From Bacillota bacterium (GTDB lineage Bacteria > Bacillota > Limnochordia > Limnochordales > ZCTH02-B6): a DNA stretch of 64,000 bases. Each line of letters begins with the position of its first letter. The stretch's first letter is position 1. Positions 35,132-44,865 of this stretch are shown here, piece by piece. The position numbers and the translations under genes are program-made. The stretch is from contig PKQS01000013.1 in NCBI GenBank assembly GCA_017577945.1, positions 62,001-126,000 on the forward strand, given 5' to 3'. The notes under the pieces are model-generated. The model saw only the letters and a program-made list of their open reading frames with translations. It did no database searches and had not been told where the DNA came from.

Positions 35132-36184
35132 TTGCGTCCGGTGGAGTCGTCGGCGGACTTAAGGCTCATTTTGGGCATCGAGACCAGCTGCGACGAGACG
35201 GCCGCGGCGGTGGTGGAGCAGGGGCGCATCATCCGCTCCAGCGTCGTGGCGTCGCAGATTGAAGTGCACCAAAAGTTCGGAGGCGTCGTGCCGGAGGTGG
35301 CGTCGCGGCGGCACCTGGAGCTGATGCTGCCGGTCATCGACGAGGCGCTGCGCCAAGCGGGCGTCACGCTGGCCGACATCGACGGAATTGCGGTGACGAA
35401 AGGGCCCGGGCTGGTGGGATCGCTCCTGGTGGGGCTGGCCGCGGCCAAGGCGCTGGCGCTGGCCCTGGACGTGCCCTTCGTGGGCGTCAACCACATCGAA
35501 GGCCACATCTACGCCAACTTCTTGTCACACCCGGAGCTGGAGCCGCCGCTGGTGTGCCTGACGGTCGCGGGCGGCCACACGGCCCTCGTGTACGTGCCTG
35601 ACTACGGCCGCTACGAAATATTGGGCTCTACCCGGGACGACGCGGCCGGCGAGGCCCTGGACAAGATCGCCCGGGTGCTGGGGCTGGGCTATCCGGGCGG
35701 GCCGGAAATCGACCGGCTGGCGCGCGGGCAGGATCCCGGCCGCTACGAGCTGCCGCGGGCCATGCTGGAGGAAGGGTACGACTTCAGCTTCAGCGGGCTG
35801 AAGACCGCGGCGCTCAACCTCCTCAACCGGGCGCGGCAGCGGGGAGAAGAAATTGACGTGGCGGCCTTCGCCGCGTCGTTCCAGGAAGCCGTCGTCGACG
35901 TGCTGGTGGCCAAGACGATGCGGGCCGCGGCGGAAAAGCGCGTGCGCAGCGTGATCATGGCGGGGGGCGTGGCCTCCAACAGCCGGCTGCGGGAACGGAT
36001 GACGCAGGCGGCGCGGGAGCTGGGCGACGCGGCGGGCCTGGGCGAGATGCGGGTGTACTGGCCGGCGCCGGCGCTGTGCACCGACAACGCGGCCATGATC
36101 GCGGCGGCCGGATACTATCGCCTGCTGGCCGGCGAGCGGTCGCCGCTGTCGCTGAACGCCGAGCCGAGCCTGAAGCTGCGGTGA
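35132..36184 (+). CDS. tsaD: tRNA t6A37 threonylcarbamoyltransferase TsaD
   Basis: TsaD transfers threonylcarbamoyl from its adenylate to A37 of tRNA. It is a 350-residue Kae1/Qri7-type ASKHA protein. The N-terminus is LILGIETSCDETAAAVV. The iron-binding motif NHIEGHIYANF gives H-x3-H, with EVASRRHLELM before it and VAGGHTALVYV after. The ATP site is MAGGVASNSRLRERM. The TTG at 35132 is only 1 base after AGGAAGGGA; a GTG at 35141 (three codons in) has a better spacing of 10 and may be the real start. Confidence 0.95.
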   Translation: MRPVESSADLRLILGIETSCDETAAAVVEQGRIIRSSVVASQIEVHQKFGGVVPEVASRRHLELMLPVIDEALRQAGVTLADIDGIAVTKGPGLVGSLLVGLAAAKALALALDVPFVGVNHIEGHIYANFLSHPELEPPLVCLTVAGGHTALVYVPDYGRYEILGSTRDDAAGEALDKIARVLGLGYPGGPEIDRLARGQDPGRYELPRAMLEEGYDFSFSGLKTAALNLLNRARQRGEEIDVAAFAASFQEAVVDVLVAKTMRAAAEKRVRSVIMAGGVASNSRLRERMTQAARELGDAAGLGEMRVYWPAPALCTDNAAMIAAAGYYRLLAGERSPLSLNAEPSLKLR

Positions 36185-36261
36185 TTGCCGGCAGGAGTCG
36201 GCGCCGCGCGTCGGGAAGTCTCCACGGCGGGAACTCCGCGCAGGAGACGGGAGGGAAACCG

Positions 36262-37158
36262 GTGTCGGACGACGTACGGCAGCAAGTTCCCATCGATCCG
36301 CAAGTGGAAGAGAGACAGCGGCGGGGCGCGCTGCGGACCGCGCTCATCCTGGGGCTGATCATTCTCGCCATCGGCATCGCGGCGTTTTTCTACATTTCGG
36401 AGTGGCGAGCCGCGATCCTGGAGAGCGAGGAGAGCGTCAACGTGCTGGTGATGGGCGTCACCCCGGACGGCGTGGAGGCGCTCTACGTCGTTGCGTTCAA
36501 CCCGGCGGCGCGGCTCGTGACGGCCCTGGCGGTGCCCTTGGACACCGTGCTGCCCTGGGCGGAAGACGCCGCTCGCTTGGGCGAGGCGTACGCCGGGGCG
36601 ACGGAAGCCGAGTGGAAAGCGGCGCTGGCGCAGCTTGTCGGCGCGCCTATCCACCATACGGTCCGCATCGACTTTTCTGGATTTGTCGAACTTATTGATT
36701 TACTGTCGGGCGTAGCGGTGGAAGTGGATTCGGAAATCGTATACCGTGATGCGGAGGGCGAAGCGGTCTTCGTGCTGGAGCCCGGCACTCGCCGCCTGAC
36801 GGGCGAGGAAGCGCTGCTCTACGTGCGCTACAAGGGCGATCACCTCGAGGACGAGACGCGGCGCGTAGAGCGGCAGCGGCGGCTGCTGGAAGCCGTCGTT
36901 CGGGAGGCCCGGGCGAAGTTCGACTGGACGCAGCTGCAGGAGCTGCTGCGGATTGCGCTGTCGTACGTGCAGACCGACCTGGACTGGACCACGACCGCCC
37001 GCCTGGCCCGTTTCGCGTACGGCCTGGGACTGGACTCGTACCGGGTGTACGTGCTGCCGGGGCGGGCAGGCGATGAAGGCTGGATCGTAGACGAGGCCGC
37101 TTTGCGGGCGCTGTCGGAGCAGCTGTTCGCCCGGGAGGGCGAGACGGCTTCCTTGTGA
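36262..37158 (+). CDS. LytR-CpsA-Psr (LCP)-family protein, atypical
   Basis: A 298-residue membrane-anchored LCP protein; this family attaches anionic glycopolymers to peptidoglycan. The single N-terminal helix is [20 protein letters not shown], followed by VNVLVMGV, the LCP start. Later parts are [19 protein letters not shown] and [27 protein letters not shown]. Some catalytic positions differ: the usual PRDT is PLDT and the RTD segment is DGVEAL. So it may be inactive or specialised. The GTG start at 36262 follows GGGAGGGA. The substrate is unknown. Confidence 0.78.
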   Translation: MSDDVRQQVPIDPQVEERQRRGALRTALILGLIILAIGIAAFFYISEWRAAILESEESVNVLVMGVTPDGVEALYVVAFNPAARLVTALAVPLDTVLPWAEDAARLGEAYAGATEAEWKAALAQLVGAPIHHTVRIDFSGFVELIDLLSGVAVEVDSEIVYRDAEGEAVFVLEPGTRRLTGEEALLYVRYKGDHLEDETRRVERQRRLLEAVVREARAKFDWTQLQELLRIALSYVQTDLDWTTTARLARFAYGLGLDSYRVYVLPGRAGDEGWIVDEAALRALSEQLFAREGETASL

Positions 37159-37192
37159 CGAGGCGCCCGGAAGCGATGGAGGAGGAGCAGTC

Positions 37193-37855
37193 GTGAAGTT
37201 CTTTATCGACACGGCCAACATCGATGAGATTAAGGAAGTCTACTCGTGGGGCATTTTGTCCGGCGTGACCACCAATCCGTCGCTGGTGGCCAAGGAAGGG
37301 CGTGACTTTAAGGAGGTCATCCTGGAAATCGCGTCCATCGTGCCGGGGCCCATCAGCGCGGAAGTGCTTTCGACGGACGCGGAAGGCATGATTCGCGAAG
37401 GCGTCGAGTACGCGTCGTGGGCGGAAAACGTGGTCATCAAGGTACCTATGACGGCGGAAGGCCTGAAGGCGACGCGGGCGCTGGCGGACAAGGGCATCAA
37501 GACCAACGTAACGCTGATCTTTTCGGCCAACCAGGCGCTGATGGCGGCGCGGGCCGGCGCCACGTACGTCAGCCCGTTCCTGGGCCGGCTGGACGACATC
37601 AGCTTCGACGGCTTGCAGCTCGTGCGGGACATCGTCGACATTTTCATGCTCCACGACATTCCGACGGAGATTATCGCCGCCAGCATTCGGCACCCGGTGC
37701 ACATGCTGGAGGCGGCGAAGGCGGGGGCGCACATCGCCACGGCGCCGTACAAGGTGTACCAGCAGATGCTGAAGCACCCGCTGACCGACATCGGCATCGA
37801 GCGGTTCCTGGCCGACTGGCGGAAGGCGCAGGAGGCGCTGAAAGCCAAGAACTGA
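37193..37855 (+). CDS. small (TalC/MipB-type) transaldolase or fructose-6-phosphate aldolase
   Basis: A 220-residue class I aldolase. The start is [16 protein letters not shown], then [13 protein letters not shown]. The Schiff-base lysine is in [12 protein letters not shown], and the family segments [20 protein letters not shown] and [11 protein letters not shown] follow. This compact type includes transaldolase of the pentose phosphate pathway and fructose-6-phosphate aldolase; the two cannot be separated with certainty from sequence alone. GTG at 37193 has GGAGGAG upstream. Confidence 0.92.
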   Translation: MKFFIDTANIDEIKEVYSWGILSGVTTNPSLVAKEGRDFKEVILEIASIVPGPISAEVLSTDAEGMIREGVEYASWAENVVIKVPMTAEGLKATRALADKGIKTNVTLIFSANQALMAARAGATYVSPFLGRLDDISFDGLQLVRDIVDIFMLHDIPTEIIAASIRHPVHMLEAAKAGAHIATAPYKVYQQMLKHPLTDIGIERFLADWRKAQEALKAKN

Positions 37856-37894
37856 GGTCGTAGGCCGAAAGCGAGGGTTGCGGGAAGGTCCGGA

Positions 37895-37925
37895 GCCGGC
37901 GCGGCGGGAAGCGGCCAGCGCCGGC
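37895..37925. terminator. stem between convergent genes
   Basis: GCCGGCGC (37895-37902) and GCGCCGGC (37918-37925) form an 8-bp stem between the convergent transaldolase and 37931 genes. No T-tract is present, so it is a weak terminator call. Confidence 0.35.
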
Positions 37926-37930
37926 GGGAG

Positions 37931-38200
37931 CTAGCGCTTCGGGCGTTTCCACTGGATCGAGAGCCGACCCGCGGCCGTGCGGTAGACGTGCAGCGGGCCG
38001 AGCCGGAAGAGGGGACGCTGGAACTCCAGCACCTTCCGGCCGATCTTGACGCCGACGCGGCGCAGCTGGCGCTTCGGTTTGGCGCCGGAAGGCAGCCGCG
38101 TCAACGCGGAAGACGTGTCGGGCGCCGCGGGGTCCTGTTGACCCTGGCGGCGCTTCGTCGCGCCGTGGCGGATGTCGTCGCGCGTCGCATCGCTCGTCAT
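37931..38200 (-). CDS. small basic protein of unknown function
   Basis: An 89-residue, strongly basic protein with no recognised domain. The first half is low-complexity and polar. The second half (RQLRRVGVKIGRKVLEFQRP, then LGPLHVYRTAAGRLSIQWKR) may form a few beta-strands. ATG at 38200 has GCAGGTGA 8 bases upstream. It begins 4 bases after the lipoprotein stop on the same strand, so the two are probably co-transcribed. Confidence 0.55.
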   Translation of the reverse strand: MTSDATRDDIRHGATKRRQGQQDPAAPDTSSALTRLPSGAKPKRQLRRVGVKIGRKVLEFQRPLFRLGPLHVYRTAAGRLSIQWKRPKR

Positions 38201-38204
38201 GGCG

Positions 38205-38981
38205 TCATTCACCTGCCGGGCCGCCGGCGCCGGACTCGCCGCCCGGCGCATCAGTGGCACGTTGCGGCAATAAGTCGGCGGCAAAGCCCATGAGCGCCTG
38301 CTCCACCGCCAGCTCCCGCGCTCGCGGGATGTCGCGCCGGTGCGTTGCAGGCAGCAACGCCGCGGGGGGCGGCGCCGGCGACGTCCAGTTCAGCAGGCGC
38401 ACGTCGTCCACGCGGCCGACGCCACGCACTGTCCGCTCGTGGACGACCTCGCCCGTGTGCGCGTTGACGAGGCGCGCGGCCACCGTGACGATGACGCGCG
38501 TCGTGTGCGCGACTCGCCACTGCGTCGGGGCGCCGGCCGCGGCTTCCTCTGCGCCTGGCGTCTCCGCGTACGGTTCGCCGACTACCGTTTCCTCTTCGTA
38601 ACCGATGATGCGGCCTGCGATGAAGCCGTCGGCGCCCAGTTCCAGCGTCACGTCGCGAGCCAGCTCCAGCCACTGCTCGTCGCCCGGCTCCACGAAGGGC
38701 GAGGGCCGCCGCTGGCTCAGGCGCTCTTGCACCTCGGCGACCGGCACGACCTCGTACCAGCCGGACGCCTGCAGCGCCTCGGTCACCCGCTGCAGCAGCT
38801 CGTTCTCCAGCCCGGCTTGATTCGTGTCGTTGGCGAACGGAAAGATGGCCACCACCTGGATGCCCGCCACGTCGGCCCGCGGCGGCGCCACGGCCCCCGG
38901 CGCGCAGCCGGCCGCCAGGGCCGCCAGGCACAGCAGCGCCGCCAGCCACCGCCACCGGACGCGCTCCTCCGGCCACGTCAT
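38205..38981 (-). CDS. putative lipoprotein with CsgG/FlgO/LpoB-like domain
   Basis: A 258-residue lipoprotein. A signal peptide (WRWLAALLCLAALAAGC) ends in an LAAGC lipobox, with C25 as the lipid anchor. The domain that follows starts GIQVVAIFPFANDTNQAGLE, then VTEALQASGWYEVVPVAEVQERL, the pattern shared by CsgG, FlgO and LpoB-type proteins. Such proteins sit in the outer membrane or envelope and have diverse roles. The ATG at 38981 has only a weak GGAAG site. It is divergent from purB and followed by the small basic protein. Specific function unknown. Confidence 0.68.
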   Translation of the reverse strand: MTWPEERVRWRWLAALLCLAALAAGCAPGAVAPPRADVAGIQVVAIFPFANDTNQAGLENELLQRVTEALQASGWYEVVPVAEVQERLSQRRPSPFVEPGDEQWLELARDVTLELGADGFIAGRIIGYEEETVVGEPYAETPGAEEAAAGAPTQWRVAHTTRVIVTVAARLVNAHTGEVVHERTVRGVGRVDDVRLLNWTSPAPPPAALLPATHRRDIPRARELAVEQALMGFAADLLPQRATDAPGGESGAGGPAGE

Positions 38982-39117
38982 TCGCTTCCGTCGCTGCCTC
39001 GGTCCGCGCACCGCGTCCTTCCCTCCGTTTGCATACAGCACCCTTCGCCTTGCCCTGCCCCCATCCCTGCCGGCCGCCTTCCGGCCCGCCGCTGAAAATG
39101 GTGCCAGCGGCGGCGGC

Positions 39118-39146
39118 TTGCGCCGTCTCGCGGGGCAGTTTATGAT
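39118..39146 (+). promoter_or_regulatory. sigma-A-type promoter of purB-purH
   Basis: TTGCGC (39118-39123), 17-base spacer, TATGAT (39141-39146). An imperfect palindrome TTATGATTACCATAA (39140-39154) overlaps the -10 box and could be an operator for the divergent lipoprotein and purB genes. Confidence 0.6.
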
Positions 39147-39206
39147 TACCATAAGATTGCCACGATTGCCCATCGCGCGCGTTTCCGCGGCAAGGAGCAG
39201 GCAGCC

Positions 39207-40523
39207 ATGATCGAGCGGTACACGCGGCCCGAGATGCAGCGGCTCTGGTCGCTGGAGAACAAGTTCCGGCGCTGGCTGGACGTGGAGCTGGCCGTGTGCG
39301 ACGCCTGGGCGGAGCTGGGCGTCATCCCCAAGGAGGCCGCGGCGGAAATCCGCGCCAAGGCCGCGTTCAGCGTCGAGCGCATCCTGGAAATCGAGGCGGA
39401 AGTGCAGCACGACGTCATCGCCTTCACGACGTGCGTGGCGGAGCACGTGGGCCCCGCCGCCCGCTATTTCCACTACGGCCTCACCAGTTCCGACGTGGTC
39501 GACACCGCGCTGGCGTGCCTGATGGTTGAAGCCGGAGACATCATCCGCCGGGACTTGGAGCAGGTGTCGTCGACGCTGCGGGAGCTGGCGCTGCGCCACA
39601 AGGACACCGTGATGATCGGCCGCACCCACGGCGTGCACGCCGAGCCGATTACGTTCGGCCTCAAGCTCGCGCTGTGGTGGCAAGAAATCGAGCGGCACCG
39701 CGAACGCTGGGAGCGGGCGGTGGAAAACGTGCGGGTCGGCAAGATTTCCGGGGCGGTGGGGACGTACGCGACCGTCGACCCGCGGGTGGAGGAGATGGTG
39801 TGCGCGCGGCTGGGGCTGAAGCCGGCGCCCGTGTCGACGCAGATTTTGCAGCGGGACCGCCACGCCGAGTATTTGCTGGCGCTGGCGCTCATCGCCGCCA
39901 GCATCGACAAGTTCGCCACGGAGATCCGCGCACTGCAGAAGACCGAAGTGCGGGAAGTGGAGGAGCCGTTCGCGGCGGGGCAGAAGGGCAGCTCGGCCAT
40001 GCCGCACAAGCGCAACCCGAGGCTGTGCGAGCAGCTGTCGGGGCTGTCGCGCCTCGTCCGGGCCAACGCCATCGCGGCGCTGGACAACGTGGCGCTCTGG
40101 CACGAACGGGACATCAGCCACTCGTCGGTGGAGCGGATCATCATCCCCGACAGCACGACCCTGGTCGACTACATGCTGCACACGTTCAACCGAGTGCTGC
40201 GGGGCCTGCAGGTGTATCCGGAGACGATGCGGCGCAACCTGGAGCGCACCGGCGGCCTCATCTTCTCGCAGCGGGTGCTGCTGGCGCTGGTGGACAAGGG
40301 GATGCCGCGGGAGGAAGCGTACCGCATCGTGCAGGAGGAAGCGATGGCGGCCTGGGCGGAGTACGGGCGGTCCGAGGGCGAGCGGGTGCCCTTCGCGGAG
40401 CGCATTCGCGCGCGGCGGGAAGTGCGGGAGCGGCTGTCGGACGCGGAGATCGACGCGTGCTTCGATCCGGCGTACAGCGTGCGGCACGTGGATTACATTT
40501 TCCGCAGGCTCGGGCTCTTGTGA
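39207..40523 (+). CDS. purB: adenylosuccinate lyase
   Basis: PurB removes fumarate from SAICAR in IMP synthesis and from adenylosuccinate in AMP synthesis. The 438-residue length is normal. The fumarase-superfamily signature GSSAMPHKRNP is near residue 260. The start MIERYTRPEMQRLWSLENKF and the segments TSSDVVDTALA and RTHGVHAEPITFGLK fit the family. ATG at 39207 has AAGGAG 10 bases upstream. purH follows 38 bases later in the same operon. Confidence 0.96.
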   Translation: MIERYTRPEMQRLWSLENKFRRWLDVELAVCDAWAELGVIPKEAAAEIRAKAAFSVERILEIEAEVQHDVIAFTTCVAEHVGPAARYFHYGLTSSDVVDTALACLMVEAGDIIRRDLEQVSSTLRELALRHKDTVMIGRTHGVHAEPITFGLKLALWWQEIERHRERWERAVENVRVGKISGAVGTYATVDPRVEEMVCARLGLKPAPVSTQILQRDRHAEYLLALALIAASIDKFATEIRALQKTEVREVEEPFAAGQKGSSAMPHKRNPRLCEQLSGLSRLVRANAIAALDNVALWHERDISHSSVERIIIPDSTTLVDYMLHTFNRVLRGLQVYPETMRRNLERTGGLIFSQRVLLALVDKGMPREEAYRIVQEEAMAAWAEYGRSEGERVPFAERIRARREVRERLSDAEIDACFDPAYSVRHVDYIFRRLGLL

Positions 40524-40561
40524 GGGGGGCCGAGCCGTGGCCGGCGGGGAGGCGGTGTCAG

Positions 40562-42253
40562 TTGGCGGGCGGACGGCGCGCTTTGTTGAGCGTGTTTGAC
40601 AAGACGAGACTTGTTCCATTCGCCCGGGGCTTGGTGGAGCTGGGGTTCGAGCTGCTCGCCACGGGCGGCACGATGCGGCATTTGCAGGAAGCGGGGTTGC
40701 CCGTGACGGCGGTGGAGTCGGTAACCGGCTTTGCCGGGCTGCTGGGCGGGCGGGTGAAGACGCTGCACCCGCACGTGTACGCCGGCATTCTGGCCGCCCG
40801 GGACGACCCGGAGCATGTGGCGGTGCTGGAGCGGCACGGCATCGCCCCCATCGACCTGGTATGCGTCAACTTCGCGCCGTTCGTTCCGGCGGCTGGGCCT
40901 GACGCCGCGGAGAAGGACGTCCTCGAACCGATCGACGTCGACGGGCCGGCCCTGGTGCGGGCCGCGGCGAAGAACTTCGCCCACGTACTGGTGGTAGTGC
41001 GGCCCGAGGACTACGAGCCGGTGCTGCAGGCGCTGGCCTCGCCCGGCGGGCCGCCGCCGGAGCTGCGGCGGCGCCTGGCGCAGAAGGCGTTCGCCTATAC
41101 CAGCGAATACGACGAGATGATTAGCCGCTGGCTGGCCGCCTCTTCCGCTCCGGCGGCCCACGACCACGAGGTGGGCTTCGGCGCGCTGGACGAACCGGCG
41201 CAGCGCGGCGGCGAGGCGTTCCCGGAGACGATCCAGCTGACGCTGCGCAAGCTCAAGGACTTGCGCTACGGCGAAAACCCGCACCAGCACGCGGCGTTCT
41301 ACGCGTTCGCGGAGGCGGCCGCAGCCGGCGGCCTGCCAACCGTCGCCACCGCCGAGCAGCTGAGCGGCAAGCAGTTGTCCTACAACAACATCAACGACGC
41401 GGACGCGGCGCTGCGCCTCGTGATGGAGTTCGGCGTGCCGGCGGCGGTGGCCGTCAAGCACGCCAACCCTTGCGGCGTCGGCATCGGCCCCGACTTGGCC
41501 ACGGCCTTCGAGCGGGCGTTCCGCGCCGACGAAATCTCCATCTTCGGCGGCATCGTCGCATTCAACCGCAAAGTCGACGGGGCCACGGCCCGGCTGTTGG
41601 CTTCCATTTTCTTGGAGATCGTGGTCGCGCCGGACTTCGACGACGAAGCGCTGGCCGTGTTGCAGGCGAAAAAGGCGCTGCGGCTCTTGCGCACGGGTTA
41701 CTGGCCCGGCAGCGAAGACGGCGTGACACAGGTGGCGAGGCCCAAGGCGCCGGGCGAGGCCGCGGGGGCGGGGCCCGCCGCGTGGGATTACCGGGGCGTG
41801 GCCGGCGGCATCCTGGTGCAGACGCCGGATGAGACAGGGCTGGACCGCAGCGCCTGGCGGGTCGTCACGTCGGCGCCGGTGCCGGAGCCCCTGTGGCGCC
41901 AGGTGGAGCTGGCGTGGCTGGTGTGCAAGCACGTCAAGTCCAATGCCATCGTGCTGGTGAAGGACGATATGACCATCGGCATCGGCGCGGGCCAGATGAA
42001 TCACATCGACGCGACGCGGCACGCCATCGCCCACGCGGCCCGGGTGCGCGGCATCGCCGACGGTGCCCGCGGCGCGGTCATGGCGTCGGACGCGTTTTTC
42101 CCGTTTCCGGACGTGGTGGAGGCCGCCGGCGCGGCGGGCGTGGCGGTCATCGTGCAGCCCGGCGGATCCATCCGGGACGAGGCGTCCATCGAAGCGGCCA
42201 ATCGCTTCGGCATCAGCATGATCTTCACCGGGCGGCGCCATTTCCGGCATTGA
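40562..42253 (+). CDS. purH: bifunctional AICAR formyltransferase / IMP cyclohydrolase
   Basis: PurH performs the last two steps of IMP synthesis. The N-terminal IMP cyclohydrolase (MGS-like) domain begins RALLSVFDKTRLVPFARGLVEL, with GGRVKTLHPHVYAGIL. The C-terminal formyltransferase domain contains LRYGENPHQHAAFYA, SYNNINDADAALRLV and the catalytic VAVKHANPCGVG, and ends in SIRDEASIEAANRFGISMIFTG-type sequence. At 563 residues it is a little longer than usual owing to Ala/Gly insertions. The TTG start is chosen because GGGGAGG lies 9 bases upstream and the family N-terminus then fits. Confidence 0.94.
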   Translation: MAGGRRALLSVFDKTRLVPFARGLVELGFELLATGGTMRHLQEAGLPVTAVESVTGFAGLLGGRVKTLHPHVYAGILAARDDPEHVAVLERHGIAPIDLVCVNFAPFVPAAGPDAAEKDVLEPIDVDGPALVRAAAKNFAHVLVVVRPEDYEPVLQALASPGGPPPELRRRLAQKAFAYTSEYDEMISRWLAASSAPAAHDHEVGFGALDEPAQRGGEAFPETIQLTLRKLKDLRYGENPHQHAAFYAFAEAAAAGGLPTVATAEQLSGKQLSYNNINDADAALRLVMEFGVPAAVAVKHANPCGVGIGPDLATAFERAFRADEISIFGGIVAFNRKVDGATARLLASIFLEIVVAPDFDDEALAVLQAKKALRLLRTGYWPGSEDGVTQVARPKAPGEAAGAGPAAWDYRGVAGGILVQTPDETGLDRSAWRVVTSAPVPEPLWRQVELAWLVCKHVKSNAIVLVKDDMTIGIGAGQMNHIDATRHAIAHAARVRGIADGARGAVMASDAFFPFPDVVEAAGAAGVAVIVQPGGSIRDEASIEAANRFGISMIFTGRRHFRH

Positions 42254-42262
42254 GACTTTGGC

Positions 42263-42291
42263 TTGCGCGGGCCGCGCCGGTGGCTTATCGT
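42263..42291 (+). promoter_or_regulatory. promoter of groEL
   Basis: TTGCGC (42263-42268), 17-base spacer, TATCGT (42286-42291). Transcription would start near 42298, just ahead of the CIRCE operator. Confidence 0.5.
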
Positions 42292-42305
42292 GGTACTTGG
42301 AACTT

Positions 42306-42332
42306 TTGGCACTCGGGGGCAGCAAGTGCTAA
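42306..42332. promoter_or_regulatory. CIRCE operator (HrcA binding site) of groEL
   Basis: TTGGCACTC-N9-AAGTGCTAA matches the CIRCE consensus TTAGCACTC-N9-GAGTGCTAA with one change in each arm and the exact 9-base spacer. HrcA binding here represses heat-shock genes at normal temperature. The element lies in the 5' leader, 115 bases before the groEL start. Confidence 0.93.
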
Positions 42333-44036
<1,704 letters not shown>

Positions 44037-44112
44037 CCGGCGGGGCGCGGCGCTGCGGCAGACAAGGCCGCACCTCGCACGACGACGTATTTGACGCCGA
44101 CGTTTGACGCCG

Positions 44113-44144
44113 ACGGCGCCCCGGAGCGGGGCGCCGTTTTCGTT
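44113..44144 (+). terminator. intrinsic terminator after groEL
   Basis: ACGGCGCCCCG-GAG-CGGGGCGCCGT is a perfect 11-bp stem with a 3-base loop, followed by TTTTCGTTG. A 13-base direct repeat (TTTGACGCCGACG, twice) lies immediately before it. Confidence 0.75.
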
Positions 44145-44161
44145 GCCGGCGGAGGCGGCGC

Positions 44162-44190
44162 TTGCCGCAAGAACGGCCTTGTGCTAGGAT
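44162..44190 (+). promoter_or_regulatory. promoter of hpt-guaA
   Basis: TTGCCG (44162-44167), 17-base spacer, TAGGAT (44185-44190), with a TGC extension directly before the -10. Transcription would start near 44197, leaving a leader of about 50 bases. Confidence 0.55.
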
Positions 44191-44245
44191 CGGTAAAAAC
44201 ATCCATAACGCTAGCCGGCACGTCGTTTAGGAGGCACCACAGGCC

Positions 44246-44794
44246 GTGCATGAGGACATCGCCAAGGTATTGCTCGACGCCGACACCATCCAGCGGCGCG
44301 TGCGGGAACTAGGCGAGCAACTGTCGCGTGACTACGCGGACAAGAATCCCGTTCTCATTTGCATTCTTAAAGGAGCCGCCATTTTCATGGCGGATCTTGT
44401 TCGCCACATTTCCGTCCCGGTCCGGATGGACTTCATGGCCATTAGCAGCTACGGCAGCGGCGTGCGCACCTCGGGCGTCGTCCGGATTCTGAAGGATCTC
44501 GACAGCTCCATCGAGCGGCAGCACGTGCTCATCGTCGAGGACATCGTGGACTCGGGCTTGACCCTGTCGTACTTGCTCGACAACCTGCAGTCGCGCCAGC
44601 CGGCGTCGCTGCGCACCTGCGTGCTGCTGGATAAGCCCGGGCAGCGGCGGGTGCCGCTGAAAGCCGACTACGTGGGCTTCGAGATTCCGGACGAGTTCGT
44701 GGTCGGCTACGGCCTCGACTACGCGGAAAACTACCGGCATTTGCCCTACATCGGCGTCCTGAAAGCGGAAGTATACGAAAACGCCCGCAAGTGA
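44246..44794 (+). CDS. hpt: hypoxanthine(-guanine) phosphoribosyltransferase
   Basis: Salvages hypoxanthine and guanine to IMP and GMP with PRPP. The 182-residue length is standard. The PRPP-binding motif is VLIVEDIVDSGLTL near residue 95, preceded by LICILKGAAIFMADLVRHI and MDFMAISSYGSG, and followed by VLLDKPGQRRV and DYVGFEIPDEFVVGYGLDY. GTG at 44246 has AGGAGG upstream. The following gene makes GMP by a second route, so the pair forms a GMP-supply unit. Confidence 0.95.
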   Translation: MHEDIAKVLLDADTIQRRVRELGEQLSRDYADKNPVLICILKGAAIFMADLVRHISVPVRMDFMAISSYGSGVRTSGVVRILKDLDSSIERQHVLIVEDIVDSGLTLSYLLDNLQSRQPASLRTCVLLDKPGQRRVPLKADYVGFEIPDEFVVGYGLDYAENYRHLPYIGVLKAEVYENARK

Positions 44795-44865
44795 GCGGGG
44801 CCGCGCCGGCCGCGGGCCGGCGTGTTCCATGACGGCGGGGGGCCCGTGCGGTGAGGGACGGGGGT

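Noticed and set aside
42299..42305. GGAACTT before groEL as a sigma-E -35 box
   Set aside because: No GTC-type -10 lies 15-17 bases downstream, and the site is immediately upstream of a clear CIRCE with a better housekeeping promoter before it.
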